A stretch of DNA of 64,000 bases from Enoplolaimus lenunculus (GCA_030248215.1 JASANG010002252.1:107994-171993), one strand, 5' to 3'. Numbered from the stretch's first letter, positions 12,601 to 25,412 are shown. Numbers and translations: made by a program. Notes: generated from the letters alone by a model not told the origin.

Positions 12601-15600
12601 TTGGATTGCTTTGCTAATACGGATAGCTGAACCCAATGTATGTGTTCAAAAGTAATCTTGCAAAGACATTTTTATTTTTCAAGAAAGATGACCGAGGCGA
12701 GATAAGTTTTCTTCGCAAACATAGTGTAAACAGCTGTATGATTGGTCAATAACTCTAGGCAAGCTAACTGTAAACTTTATATACATAGTTGTCTTATTCT
12801 TCCGCAGATTTTGTTTAAGACAATCTTCTTGGAAACCACCACTTTTGTGTGAATATTTCTTGTCATTTTACCTACGCTTGTAAACTCTATCGCTGCAACG
12901 ATACAATTTTTCACAAGTTCACACTGTTTTGTAAACTATCACCCCCATACGCACACATTGGTATAAGCTCACCTTTAACCCAAGTACGCTGGATACGAGT
13001 GACGTAAGCTGATTGTACTGTCCAGAATGAAAATGTAACGCCATTAAAAACAGCATATTCTCATAACCACGTTCGTCACGATCAGTTGTGGTGGTTGTCG
13101 CACTTAAAGTCGCAGGAGACGTCGCCCGAGAAGAAGTTCTACAAAACAAATAAATTTAATGTTAATCCACATAAAAGGCGTGTAAAAACGCGTGCAAAGC
13201 CATGCCCTTGCCTCCCCGCAGGCGTAGACCACGTTCTTCTGAAAAAACCTCTGGTGCCAAGCGAGTCTCGAGCAATTGGAAATATCTAGAACGCCGCAGG
13301 CTTGAGGATTAAAAATTTTTTATCCAAAGGTTAACAGTTAACAACCCCGGCCACAAAAGCTATCTAGTAGGCGACATACCACGAAAAGTCAACCGCTTTA
13401 AGGCTTTTTAGCCTGAATGGCTACCGTCTACAACACGTGGTTGTAGTCCTAATTGGAGTTCGCCTTTGTATTGGTTGCAATTTGTTCACCTTTATATCGG
13501 CGTATATACGCGCCATAAAAACCAATTCTGGGCACAACTGTCGGATGCCGCACTGTCTGATCTCGCTGGTGACAGTATCGTCATAAGTGGCGACCTAAAT
13601 GGTCACGTAAGTAAAAATTCCAAAGGGTTCTCTGGAGATCACAGTGGTCAAGGATATGGTGTACGGAATACAGATGACGAACAGATGCTAGAATTTACCG
13701 AGAGTCCGATCTGTTTGCTAAAAGACAGGTTTAGGAAGTCGCTATAGCACAGATTACATACAAAAGCACACCGGCACTGTGTCAAATCCACTGAATAGTG
13801 ATTCACTGACGAATCAGCCAAAAAAGTTCTCGACACGAAAACAGTGCCAAGTGAAGCTTGTACTTTGCAACATATCTGGTGGTAAGCGATCTAGCGCTAC
13901 ACCCGCATTCTCAACTAGCTGTCCACAAGATACAGATCGGGATATGATCACAGAAACTTCGTGAACCCAGAATCAAAATGAAGTATCAAAATTTGGTCAC
14001 TCACCAACTAGCGAACGAGATGATCAATGTTGGCAAACATAGATGTCAAGTCTTTTGAACGGCTAAGGCAGTCTGTCGAAAACAGGTAGTAAAGAGGAAC
14101 ACAAGCAGCAAAGCCGGTCGCAGAACTTAGCAGTGCAAGGATCTACATCTTAAGTAGTAAAAGAAAAGCTGCCTTGAATCCGGCCACCTTATGTACTGCG
14201 CTAAAACGCCACAGCCAAGCGCCCAGTTGCTATTGCCTGAGCAAATAAAGGTCAAACTGGCTTACGGCATCAAGACTTGGACAGACAAAAACAATGTACA
14301 GGGCAGCGCAATCGCAGAAGGATATGTCAGACGCGTCGTGCATCCAGGCGGTGGTTAACATACTTTCAGCAGCTGCTGAACTAAACCAAAACTCATGCAA
14401 CTAGCTTTAATTTAGATACCGGTGAAAGAAACTATACTGCGGCAGGCTTTGAGTTCGATAAAAGATGGTAAAGCTGCTGGTGCTGCTGCTCTTGGTCTCA
14501 CCTCTGACATCTGTCAATAGTGTTCTCGATAACTTCTAGCTACATTGGTGCAATTTTTAGCAACTGAGGTGATACCGAGCGACTGGAAAACAACCACAAC
14601 AATTAAGGGTACTCTTTGAGCTGTTATTCCTTGAATACGGCATGAAGGTTGTTGGGGAAATTTTAGAACAGCGGCTTCGTGACCACGTGGTAATCGGCGA
14701 TTACTAATTTGGGTTCAGTCCGGAAAAATCAACCGCAGACGCCATCTAAACGCACGTCTCCAAAAGCGGAAACTGGTCCACACGTTTGTTGCTCAACAAA
14801 CAGCGTTGATCGGGTGCCAACAGCTGCAATAAGCAGGCTTTGTGAAAACATAGAGTACCGAGCATGGTTCAATATCCGGTAAAAGCTGATATCCATAGCC
14901 GGCTACGTGATATTTACGGTGATGTTCTCAATTTCTTACAAATGCTTTTTACACGTAAACCTCTTTAGCATTTTGCTGCGATCGCATTAAAGCGTAAGTC
15001 AAGAAGTTCAAGATTACATACGCTTAAGCAAAAATTAAAAATTCAAGCTAAAATTAATCCTAAACCTGTAAACATATTTTACGCGACTCAAATTCTTGTA
15101 ACAGAGAACATTTTACATGCTATATTCGGTTATAGACCGGTTCCGGTCTGGCCTTTGCCAAAGCGGCGACGCTCTAATAAAAATCGACTGCGATGGTATG
15201 GACATGTGGCTCGAAGCGAAAAGTCGTCCATTAAGTCCATAATGAAGCTGAAAAGGCAACAGATTAGGAGGGCAGCCGAAGAACAATTATCAAACTACGT
15301 ATATGATGTTGTGGCAAACTGATACATCTATTATGTACTACTTCAGTAAAACTCTGGCTCATGACACTACAAAGTCTATAGCTAACAATGTCTAGTTTAG
15401 TTGGCTTATCCCTTTTCGAAAAAACTTATTTGCTTTCGCGTACTTGTGGCGCAACTTTTTAGGGAACTCGTTCTGCTTCTAAACTTACGAACCCATTTGA
15501 GTCAACAATTTCTGGCGAAGTCGGCAGTGACCTCATTAGCCAGCGAAGCCAATCAACCACGATTAATTCCAATTCGCTTCCTGAGGGCTCACCGGGCACA

Positions 15601-18600
15601 CTGAAAGTACAATTTGATTTTACTGTTACATGAGAAACTAGTAATTTTCAATAACGTTGCACGCTTAATAAAAGTTTCACAGAAAAACATAAACATTTTC
15701 AAGATGACAATACATTAATACACAAAACTGAAAGAAATGGTGCAATGGGTAAGGAAAAGAACTCGAGAGTAGTTATGTGCCGACACCAAAATTATGCCGT
15801 TGGCGATTATTGGTAATTTTTAGCAGTGTCGATGCCTATACATGAAACGGTCGATATTACCGATGCCGATTAACCAGCACTTAGATGCAACCAAATAGGC
15901 TAAACTCTCACATCATAGAATCTAATCTTCTTACCCTAGCATACTCTGGCATGCGGTCAACGTTGCCAATCCAAGGCAAATAAATTTGGACCCAAGTGGA
16001 CTCAATTCAATAAGCCGACTACATAGCAATCGCACTGCAGTATTGATTTCGGCATCTTTCATTCTAAACAATAATAGGAGAAGCAATGTCTTATCGGTTA
16101 TGAATCATTAAATGTTTTAAAAACTAAAAACATTTCAAAACTTTAATACTTTATCTCGTTTGTGAGTTCAGATTTCCATCTGAAAATGACTCGAAACACT
16201 GCTGTCAATGTTCAGTAGTCGCTACTGATTGTTATGATTGGCGTTATCGTCCGTTACCTTGCGGAATCTTAGGATAATTGCTCGCAAACTATACCACACG
16301 GTGACAGAATACTGACGAACAGAGACGGACAGTGCCGCATGATAACTATAGCTTTATTCTTAGAGATACCGAAATTATGCTAAATAAATAATTTATTTTT
16401 GAGCGAAGCTCGGAGTTTCGCGAAGCGTTTTACGTTATTTACTCTGGGGTCGAGCGGTGGATGCCCCTCCGTCCGTCCGTCTGACAAGAATCTCAAGAAC
16501 GGCTAAACCGATTTTGATAAACTTTTTTTATTTGAAAACCAATTTTCCTTTATTAGGTACAGGCTAATTTGCATTATTAGTTAAGCCTAAATTAGGACTT
16601 TCTACATTATTTCACTAATTATTACAGTTACAAGCAATCTGATTTCAACACTAAAGGGTTTTCGGGTGCGAGGAATCTAAATAGACTGTTTACAAACCTC
16701 CAACACCGACAATCGAGTAGTTAGCTAATAGATAATTTGCATATTAGCATAATTTATAAGCCTAAATTAGGACTTTTTACAATATTTCACTAATTTTATT
16801 ATGTTTAAAAGTAATCCAATTTTAGCACTAAAGAGGTTTTGGGTGCGAGAAATTTGAATAAATTGTTTACAAACCTCCAAAACCAATAATTGAACAGTTA
16901 GCTAATAGCTAATTTGCATATTACCTTAATTGCTGACGTGTGCTCGAGCTTCGCTCAATATATGCAGTACGACTGGTTATGAACTAACCACAACATACAC
17001 ATAACATACCTAATATTTCCTAAACACTTCAGTATTGAATAAATTCGAATCAATGAATACGCTTCTGCTGTATTCGACACCGTCATCAAATATCCACCCC
17101 CAGCAGTTCGTTTTTGAATTAAAGTCTCCATAAAATCGAATATTTTCGTTTTCAAAACAGTAAGCGACGAGTTAGACATTTTTGAGTTAGAAATTGCCGA
17201 AGATGTACCAGAAACACCAGGTCGTTGCTAGAATAGAACGTAATAAAATTAGTGAATATCAAGAACCAAACAAACCAGCAAACATTAACCTTAACGGAAT
17301 GTTATATTCCGCAATAAACTTAACATTGCGAACAACTTCATTTGCACAGCTTCGAGCTTTCTAATTGACATTTTGCAACCCGGGTCGCCCAGGTGAGCAT
17401 TTTTAAGCCTTAACGATTAAAACTTTTGTGGTCATTAAACACTTCTTTTCAATAATTTTTCAGTTGTAATGTAATAAATAAGCGTGCAAACGATTGATCA
17501 GGCATGTTTAAATGCGACTTTGCTCTCAAAGTCAGTAATGTTGTTGATGAATATTACCCCTCCAAGATTTTCATGAAGCCCCACACTTAGTCAGGAACAA
17601 CCGAATCCCTGGTAAGCTGTTAACTTACTCCTTGAACATTGATAAAATGTTGACTCAACCACAATCGACCGGCATTATTTGAGCCGCGCAACACACATGA
17701 CAAAACAGCAACAACATCCTTTAATTCATCACTTGAGTTGATATCGATCAGTCGCAGCACGAGGCCAGGCAGTTTCAAGTTATCAATCTAAAATGCAAAA
17801 AGATAGTTACAAAGTGTTCAGAAATGCATGCTAGATTTTTCTCAAAATTTTTAGCTTCAATACTCCAACAGCACAATGCAACGTTTACAAATTTGGTGTG
17901 GCCATTTTTTTAATTTCACAGCGAAACTTTTTCCTGCAGTAAAGAAGAGAAAAAGGTAAATGATCATTTAACTAAATCACAACAAATATTTTTAATAAAA
18001 TCGACTAACCCAGTAAACAATCAACCATTAAACATCATTATCTAACAAATAAGATACGTATTTACCGTTCAGGGTTCAACCGGATACCTAAAAATACCGG
18101 AACTGTATCCACATATTAAAGTGCATATTTAAACAAAAAAATTAAACTTAATCACCCTTATTTAATATATATTACTTGCTTATAAGTCATACTTTTGCTT
18201 CCGTAAAAGTCTTAGCATTAACTCATCTTCCTGAAACCCTAATTTTTACTATTTCGAAATAAATTCACAGCAAAATATTCTAAATTTTGGTCATAAGTAA
18301 TAGTATAATACAAAGTTATGTTATACATTTCAGCTATAAATATCCGGTAATGTAGAATACCGGAACCGGATGTCGACTTTTGCCGGAACCGGAGTCAGAT
18401 ATTTGGTTGCGCCCTGCCATCGTTGTAGTTTTTATTATCGCTTATAAGATATATACTCGGTACTAACACAGTACTGCCGTATGTACTGCTTGTATGTCGG
18501 ATCCAGCTCACACAGAGCTTCAAGCAACCGCGAGCGTTGCATCGGAATAAAAGAACCGTCTTCATCTTGCGCTTCAGCATGATTCAACAATGCGTTATCG

Positions 18601-21600
18601 ACAACTATAAAATCAAATAATGACATGTTAATAATGGTGAGCTGGAATTCAACAAAAATTATACAAAAAATAGTATATCTGAATTCAGAAGCCTGAAATT
18701 ATTCTGTTTTGATACATGTGTTGAAGATAATGTTCTAGTAAAACAGCATTTTCAGGCGGAGAATGGAATACTTTTAGTCTATGACAGTACTTTGCTTTTA
18801 GTATCCAACTAGTTTGCGGTGAAAAAGACAAAAACAAAGTAGTTAATTCATTTTATCATGTTAAAAATAAAAAACGGGATAAAAAATTCAATAAACATGA
18901 GTTAACTTATTTATGTAAAGCTTAATTAAAACATGCAATCATTAGGCCTGTGTTTATTGTTTACTTACCCATCCGAAACCGATACGGCATATTGGCAATC
19001 ATACGTTGAATAATAATGTCAGACGAAGCGTAGTGAAGCAAAATACGACATAATGAGCACAGATCAAGCAAACTTTGCGGTAATTCTACAATTCGCACGA
19101 AAATGGAAAATATGCGATTTGTAACAAATATAAACTAACTACAGAAAGTTTATTTACGAGCCAGCGTAATGCTAAACCTTAGAGGAGATATCGGGTTATA
19201 TCCTACTTCCTTTAAAGTAAAGAAACTACGAATCGTGCATCTAGAATCATTTAAGTATGTAAAATCACGAAAGCACCGCGCAAGCAGGAATTTGAATAAT
19301 GCTGTCCCGGTGTAAATACGATTCAGAACTTTATTCAGAACTTAAGTTAAAACATAGAATTAAAAAAATTCATAGCCTACCAATGACGGCAATGATCAGC
19401 AAATAGCTAACGTGTTCGTGAAAACTCGGATTGTCAAATAATTCAAACTGCCGCCATGGTGGCACAGGATGACATTCAGATTCCTAAATCATAAATTATA
19501 TTTGCTGCAGTAAACTACGCCTGTCAAACCAAACGTTCTCGTGTATTTTTAACTTGAAAAAATGATTAGACAGTCTAATGTTATTGTAGTAAACGTTAAA
19601 TTTTTAGTTAAACTAGGCTATATTTATACGAAGTTAAAAGAAAGCATAAACAAGAAATACATTTGAAAATCCTGGCAAACAATAGTTACCCAGAGTTTGA
19701 AATACAGCAATTCGCTTAACAAAATGCGAAACTTCTCTGCGCTTGATCCTTGTTCAAATCGTTTCGCGCAGCCAACCAGAGGAGGCTCCAAACGTGGCGC
19801 TGAACTCGATAGAGTTTTTCGTCTGAAATTCAAGGATATCCGTCTGAATAGAAAATCCTAATTAATCACATTATATAATTTATTGTATACCTCAACAGTA
19901 CAAACCACGTTATTAGCACATAGCAGAACGTGCTGCAAACCTTAGCAAACAACAGTTTTCAACAAACGACAAAATGTGATTCGCTGATACTCATCTCCGG
20001 TTTAATTCAAACATGCGGTCTTGTGCATGGTTTGTAATGGTTGATCACGAATGTATATTGTACGTTAAAGTGCCATACGTATATAAGTACTTGGCTTTAC
20101 ATATCAAGGTGCATTCTAGATCGGATACAAAACAACTTTAGCGGTACTTTAGTATGACGTCTTTTTGTAGATCATTTATGAGCATTTCAAAATCAACGGA
20201 CCAAAAGTCAACAATAGTATTTGCACGAGGACACTGCGCCAGCCACACATCCACTGCTGATGCATATTTATCTAAAACCGTTTATCACAACACGTATAGT
20301 GTATATACAAACAAATTTATTTAAAGCAAAAGCTCAATCCAGGGTATTTCATTAAAACGGGTTAATGAATTATAACTGTTACCGAATTGAAAATTCATTT
20401 TAGTACAAGTTGACGTAAAATATCATGCATCGAACACGTTAGCAATTAGCGTTAATACTGCTTGACGGCTCCGGCATTTTTGGTATCCGGTTGAACCCTG
20501 ATATATACATATATAATATATTATATAATTGGCAAGCATCTACCCTCGCATAGCAATTACTTAGTCAAAATTAGACACGACCATAATCGATAGTTTTCCT
20601 GAGTATTATGGTGGCTATGATTTAAGTCGTCTAATTATGTAATCTATTTTCAAAACTAAAATCGGTATCGGCACTGTCAAAGATTTTGGTACCGGCACAT
20701 CCCTAGTCAAAATTAAGAAATTTAAATTTAGCCTTTGAAACAATATGCCTATATGTAGTTATGTCTGACATATACTTTATTACTGTGTAACGTCCATCTC
20801 TATCCCCACGAATATACACGCATAGTGGAGTTAATATTGAGGGACGATTAGTCGGCATCGTCACTGCAAAAAATACCGATTCTTTGCTGACACTTTTTGC
20901 ATATAACAGTCAGTTGGAATGCTATCAATTTTAATTCTTGGCAATTTGACATATATCATTGCTTCTGATCAGAAAAACTGTTATATCTCTTGCTTTTGTG
21001 TTTGAAAAGATCAGTTGAAATGAACCGTTCTAATCAAATTACCAGTCGTAGTGGAACATGTATTGAACGAAGCTCGAACATATTTTATAATCCGTCGAGT
21101 CAAACATTTCAAGCTTATAACGCACATTTAGCACGCCTACTTTCTTTTAGTAATCAGTGAAATGATTTAACAAGTCCCAATTTTAGTTTAGGCTTATCAA
21201 TTATGCTAAAATGCAAATTAGCTATTACCTAATTATTCCATTATAGGCTTTGGAAGATTGCTTGTAACCCTAATAATTAGCGAAATGTTGTAAAAAAAGT
21301 CCTAATTAAGGCATATATATTAATTATGCGAATATACAAATTAGCTATTAGCTAAGTACTCAATTATCGGACAATTTATTCAGATTTCTTGTACACAAAA
21401 ACCTTTTAGACAGAAATTAGATTGCGTTTAATCCGAATAATTAGTGAAATACAGTAAAAAGACCTAATTTACGCTTAGCCGATTATGCAAATTAGCCTGT
21501 AGCTAATACGCATGTAAAATTTTAAGAACCCAATACGAAGTTAACACTAACATGACCGGATAATAAGCATTCAAACAAAAAATGTTGATCGAAATCGGTT

Positions 21601-22392
21601 CAGTGGTTCCTGAGATTCTTTCCGGACGGACAGACGGCCGGACATCCACCTCGGCGTTTCGCCTCGCTCAATAATCGTTTGTGGTTGTTTGGGTTTAAGT
21701 TTTCGCATTTATAATGCTAATTTATAATGCTATAAATTTGTACCCTATCCGTTCTTTCAGCACCGCATACTAAAATTGAAATCAGTATCGCCTTCGGCAC
21801 CGCCATATATTCCAAATAAAAATCGACATCCGCAAAAATTGATACAGGCGAATTTCTAGCCGATACTAAAATTTTTGCCAATGCCGCTACCTATGCCGAT
21901 CTTTATTTTTAAAAGGCGCCGATACCGATTTTACTTTTAAATCACGATGCTTGAAGAACAGATAGAATGCAACATTATATCATTATAGCGACATAACAAC
22001 CATAAACCATTCTGATTTTACGAGAACGGTTCATTTCTATTAATTTTTCAAACACAAACTTAAGAGAGATAATAGTTTCCTCATCAGCCGCACAGATAAC
22101 TGCCAAAAAGTGAAACTGGTAGCATTTCATTGAAACTGACTGTAATGTGCAAAATATATCAACAAAAAATCGGCAATTTTTTTGCAGTGCTGATGCGGAC
22201 ACTTACGAAAAGTGCCGATTATTACCCGATTAATTGTCGTATCCCTAGAAGTAGAAGTTTACCATTTCCAAACAGAGACAGCCTGACAAGAGACGGCAAA
22301 TATGGAGCAACAAATTGTTTCTTCAATCGTAACAATTCATCAACTCGTCCATTAGAAAACAGCTCAAACGCCTTAGCTATGCTTTCGTTCAT
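3653..22392 (-). CDS. INTS2: Integrator complex subunit 2 (about 25 exons)
   Basis: INTS2 is a helical-repeat scaffold of the nuclear Integrator complex, which cleaves snRNA and attenuated mRNA transcripts with RNA polymerase II. Exons, high to low: 22392-22263 (ATG), 20271-20148, 19843-19690, 19483-19381, 19085-18969, 18604-18468, 17787-17629, 17227-17010, 16063-15935, 13138-12973, 12400-12332, 11990-11856, 11497-11345, 10987-10873, 10705-10588, probable 10432-about 10143, 9725-9521, 8118-7957, 7784-7691, 7426-7283, 7035-6919, 5165-5058, 4817-4712, 4282-4106, 3819-3653 (stop). Each has GT/AG borders and phases join throughout. Diagnostic matches to known INTS2 are FLPAHCVQHLLQSRIFTKHK, NDPLLVLRCDKRVFRC, QESTAVQILLEACLPT and VAGIPSMHICLDFIPEL. 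Total is close to 1190 codons, near the human ~1200. The weak point is exon 16, which carries an in-frame TGA and has an uncertain donor. Its introns hold several transposons. Confidence 0.93.
5555..6753. mobile_element. 1.2 kb foldback element with nested GATAGC palindromes
   Basis: The left arm (5555 to about 5703) and right arm (about 6565-6753) are inverted copies starting ATGCGCCGTTCACA and sharing GGTGCCACAAAATATGCCAT. Each arm contains several smaller palindromes of the form GTGATAGC-CCTGA-GCTATCAC; the right arm has one extra. The middle holds AT-rich sequence, another copy of the terminal motif (about 5930-5946) and a 135-residue ORF (6229-6636) with no recognisable family. The element sits in the INTS2 intron between exons 7035-6919 and 5165-5058. 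A fragment of the same end lies at 58462-58502. Confidence 0.75.
8626..9433 (+). mobile_element. Tandem-unit element, copy 1
   Basis: Four diverged tandem units of about 155-175 bp, each containing variants of ATGCAAATTAGCTATTAGCT, are bounded by TGAGCGAAGCACGAA on the left and GAGTTTCGCTCAATA on the right, an inverted pair. A CGGACGG-rich segment precedes the right end. It lies in the INTS2 intron 8119-9520. Related copies are at 16400-16960, 21062-21673, 50015-50593 and 59960-60123. Confidence 0.7.
10351..10380 (-). other. In-frame TGA or 30-nt micro-intron in INTS2 exon 16
   Basis: Reading exon 16 from acceptor 10433/10432, the frame gives IALEVLLGNFVSAYFCPV, then TGA at 10377-10375, then stays open to 10006. 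The 30 bases 10380-10351 begin GTTTGA and end ATCAG, are a multiple of three and would remove the TGA without changing phase. Whether this is an extremely short intron, a real stop, a readthrough codon or an assembly error cannot be told from the sequence. Confidence 0.45.
13440..15330 (+). mobile_element. Decayed RTE-like non-LTR retrotransposon in INTS2 intron
   Basis: The plus strand shows broken pieces of a LINE polyprotein in order. An endonuclease fragment (about 13440-13745) carries the conserved GDLNGHV segment. A reverse-transcriptase fragment (about 14440-14750) shows KAAGAAALGLTSDI, IPSDWKTTTTIKG, GMKVVGEILEQRLRDHV and FGFSPEKSTADAI. A 3' piece (about 15195-15240) shows RLRWYGHVARSEKSS. 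Stops and frameshifts separate the pieces, so no intact protein is possible. It lies antisense within the INTS2 intron 15934-13139 and accounts for most of that intron's length. Confidence 0.8.
16400..16960 (-). mobile_element. Tandem-unit element, copy 2 (inverted)
   Basis: Same family as 8626-9433 in opposite orientation: GAGCGAAGCTCGGAGTTTCG at the left edge, CGAGCTTCGCTCAATA at the right, about two internal units in reverse complement, and the CCGTCCGTCCGTC segment next to the left end. It fills most of the INTS2 intron 17009-16064. Confidence 0.7.
18070..18415. mobile_element. CAGGGTTCAACC-ended element in INTS2 intron
   Basis: Left end CAGGGTTCAACCGGATACC and right end GGTTGCGCCCTG form short inverted termini. 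The interior is AT-rich with CCGGAACCGGAT motifs near the right edge. About 346 bp. The flanking 8 bases (TTACCGTT and CCATCGTT) match at five positions, a possible decayed target duplication. Confidence 0.5.
20845..22247. mobile_element. Two CCGATGCCGATA-type elements split by a third
   Basis: The left part (20845 to about 21060) starts GGGACGATTAGTCGGCATCG. The right part (about 21880-22247) is an inverted copy ending CCGATTAATTGTCGTATCCC. Between them sits tandem-unit element copy 3. The same family is seen complete at 57593-58003. All of this lies in INTS2 intron 1. Confidence 0.5.
21062..21673 (+). mobile_element. Tandem-unit element, copy 3
   Basis: Starts TGAACGAAGCTCGAACAT, ends GCCTCGCTCAATA, with three diverged internal units and the segment CGGACGGACAGACGGCCGG before the right end. 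It interrupts other repeats in INTS2 intron 1. Confidence 0.7.
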
Positions 22393-23139
22393 CGTTCAAC
22401 TTCGCGATTGATGAGCAGACTAGATAGGTAACTAATAATAGTTCAATTTTTCTTTTTACACATTAAGAAATATACATGAATATCTGACATAACCCAGAAC
22501 ATATAGGTACACTAAGCTAACATGTGCGTTCGTTCGTCATCTTTTGGAATTCAAGGTAGTTTATAATTGATAATATGAATAAAAAATCACCTTATTAAAT
22601 TCTCAACGATTTACTGTAAAATTCGCTTTTACATTTTGTTAGGAATAATATAAGCGGTTTATCCATTTATCTCTTTTGGAAATTTAGTGTTACTAAGGAC
22701 ATCATCCGTTGCAGTATTTGACTGCGTAGTATGATGTTCTTCCAAACGTATCATTTTTACTGTTTTGCGAAACAGTAACAAAACGAAACCGTTTCGTATT
22801 GTCCGGTGGGCCCTACTCGTGCACTCTGTGTTACACTATTGCTCACCATCTGCTTCCCCTTTATTAGACCTAGATGTTGCCCCTAGGCCTCTGTTATCTA
22901 TTAGCAGTCTTGCGTATGATAAATATAACCTTGTCATATACTGGTAAATTAACTTAGTTTCCGGCCGAAGTCTGCAATAATTCACGTGCTTTCCGTTTGC
23001 AGTGCCCGACTCAGTGAGACCTCCATATTGGAACCACCCGGTTACACGAACCCTGTTCAAAGTTTTGCCGAAAGTTGAGTACCGCCGCCGGGAAACGAAC
23101 TTTTGACAATGTCGACGATAGAAGCAGTTTGAGAGGAAA

Positions 23140-23252
23140 GCTGTGTGGCGCAATGTTAACAGCGTCTGCCTGACACAGAAGGGTGCTAGTTTGAAACTAA
23201 CCGTAAACCGCATTTCCAGCTGCTAAAAAATGTCTGAACTCCCGGTTCCTAC
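23140..23252 (+). repeat. tRNA-headed SINE-like fragment
   Basis: The head GTGTGGCGCAATGTTAACAG resembles a tRNA A-box, followed by TCTGCCTGACACAGA (anticodon-arm-like, GAC in the loop) and a degraded B-box AGTTTGAAACTAA. The tail TTTCCAGCTGCT matches the two units at 63328-64000. It lies about 750 bp upstream of the INTS2 start, on the opposite strand. A degraded copy. Confidence 0.55.
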
Positions 23253-23931
23253 CTCCGGCCGGACCTTACGATTTGCAAAAGCATTGTATGTTTAGAATGG
23301 ACAGATGCTGCAATAACTTTATAAGTGTTCAATACTTGATTCCTGACTTAATTAAAAATCGTTTCTCTAGAGTTACTAGCAGATGATATATAATAACTGC
23401 TTTGTTAGAACTGGATCCTTATCCCACAAACTAGCAAAGTAGTTTGCATAATAGAAACGGTTTTAACAACAGAATAACAAACCATAGGGAACAAAATATC
23501 CACACTATACATGGACCAAAATGGTTTTAATGACGAAAACTGGAAATAACACTGGAGCCGGTCCTTTTGCTGCTAATACAGCAAGAGTCACACCTTTATT
23601 TACCTTTTTTACGTAAAGTAAATAGGATGTTTGAAGAAATACAGTCAAGATTTGCTGCAATAATCAAAAGACGGGAACTACAGGATGTCAAGGTGCAACC
23701 AAAAGTGGAAAATGCGAAAGCCACAGGCAGAACCGCAGGTGAAGAGAATTTTAACAATAATGTGTCTCTTGCTAATTTTAGCGCATAATAAAAGTTTTGA
23801 ATTCACACTCTTAAAATGAAACGAAAACTTGTAACCAAACTCAACAAACGTTGCAATTTTTATACTATGAAACTTTTTGGCCCATGTTGTTACCTTTTTG
23901 CCGTCCCGTAATCCCACCATCCTATCCAGAA

Positions 23932-24510
23932 AAATGTGAGGGATGGTGGATGGTGATATTTTGGGACATTTGAATGTCGTGTGATGGCCAAAGGTGGGAT
24001 TTTGTATATAGAGCTATGGTCAAAGGTGGGATTTTGCAATTTTGTGATTTCAGGATATGGTTGAAGTTGGGGTTTCGGGATGTATTTTGGGATATGGGCG
24101 AAGGTGAGATCTTGCTATTTTGGGAATTCGAGATATGGTCGAAGTTGAGATTTGCGGATTCTGGGATTTTTGGGATATGGTCGAAGGTTGGAGTTTGAGA
24201 TTCCGGGACATGATTGAAGGTGGTATTTTGAGATTTTAAGGTTTCGGGATATAGTCGAAGGTTGGATTTTGAAATTTTTTTCGGAAAAATATGGTCGGTG
24301 GGATTTTCGGATTTTCGGATTGTGGGAGACGAAGGTGAGATTTTGGGTTTCGGGATACGGTAGAAGGTTCGATTTTGGGACTTGGAGTTTTCGGAATACT
24401 TATGTTCCAAGGTGGGATTTTGGGATTTTGGGATTTCGGGAGTCGAAAGTGGACTTTTGGAAGCTCGGGATATCTGGGGTGTCGGGATATGGTGGAAGGT
24501 GGGACTCAAA
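23932..24510 (+). repeat. G/T-rich minisatellite (GGGATATGGTCGAAGGTGGGATTT-like)
   Basis: Imperfect tandem repeats built from GGGATATGGTCGAAGG and TGGGATTTTGGGATTTCGG run for nearly 600 bp with strong strand asymmetry: guanine on the plus strand, almost no plus-strand cytosine. The 197-residue minus-strand ORF across it (repeating SQNP/FDHIP-like) is a by-product of the repeat. Confidence 0.75.
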
Positions 24511-24513
24511 CAC

Positions 24514-24722
24514 ATGCCTAAGGCTAAGCCTAAGCCTAATCCTAAGCCTAAGGTTTAACCCATTAGTCATTTAAGGTTTAATCTTTGTTTAAACCATAAC
24601 ACTATTCCTCAAGCCTCAACATAACCCTAAGTCTGAGATTTAGTAACCTACGCCCAAGCCTAAAGCCTAAGCCTAAGCCTAAGCCTGCGCCTTAACCTAA
24701 GCTTAAGCCTATTAAGCCCAGG
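24514..24722 (-). repeat. Degenerate TTAGGC array
   Basis: Runs of CCTAAG/GCCTAA (minus strand TTAGGC) at both ends of a ~200 bp block with unrelated sequence between. It directly follows the G-rich minisatellite. No 8-bp target duplication was found around this copy. Confidence 0.6.
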
Positions 24723-25291
24723 AGTAAGGGTCTATGTCTAATAGTGATGGGCATGGAATATTTTATCATATCCAGATATTGTAAAAATTATTGTCGTATC
24801 CAGATATCCGGATATCCGAAATTAAATTTTGCTTTCGCGTTTCCGAATCTCAATTTTCGTTTCTCAAACACTTGTTTTAACCTCTTGCTCTATAAAAGGG
24901 AAGTGACCCACAAGCTGATTGCTATGAGCGTAAAACATACAATTCATAAAATAGTTTTTTATATATGCAACTGCTTCAATAGTGGTGGTTATTCGGTTTA
25001 GAAGATTGTAATTACTAATAAATACTTGTGTTCGTCTCCTGCTCGATTCAATCGAACGTCACCCTTTTCTCGACAAGGACCGTACTAGTTTATTACAAAA
25101 ACGTTCCTGACGAGGTGGCGTACGCCGCCCCGCCATCTTTTCTCTGAATTCACTAGTTTCCGCTTTCTCGCTAGACCACAATAGAGTGGGCATAAATTTT
25201 AGACTATTAGTTTTTGCTATGGCTTAGGCTTAAGCTTTCCTTTAGACTTGTGCTATTTTAATACGCTGAGGAGGCTTAAACTTTGGAGCAT

Positions 25292-25412
25292 GTTTAGGTT
25301 GTTAAAAGTAATATTTGCCGAACCTTTAGGACCGTCTATAGTCTTAAAATATATCGGTACTTAATGCCGATTTGGCTCCTCATAAAATCTTCCCGAATAC
25401 TTTCAATTAAAA
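25292..25412. repeat. Dispersed repeat, partner at 55333-55450
   Basis: GGTTGTTAAAAGTAATATT through GATTTGGCTCCTCATAA is a diverged copy of 55333-55450 in the same orientation. No termini recognised. Confidence 0.5.

Noticed and set aside
13466..13747. 93-codon ORF as a host nuclease gene
   Set aside because: It is the endonuclease fragment of a LINE, followed in order by broken reverse-transcriptase pieces.
23922..24515. 197-codon minus-strand ORF
   Set aside because: It is the translation of an imperfect minisatellite; the peptide repeats with the DNA and matches no family.
24514..24722. TTAGGC arrays as a true chromosome end
   Set aside because: Arrays are short, degenerate, scattered in both orientations and mostly inside MITEs with target duplications; genes continue on both sides.
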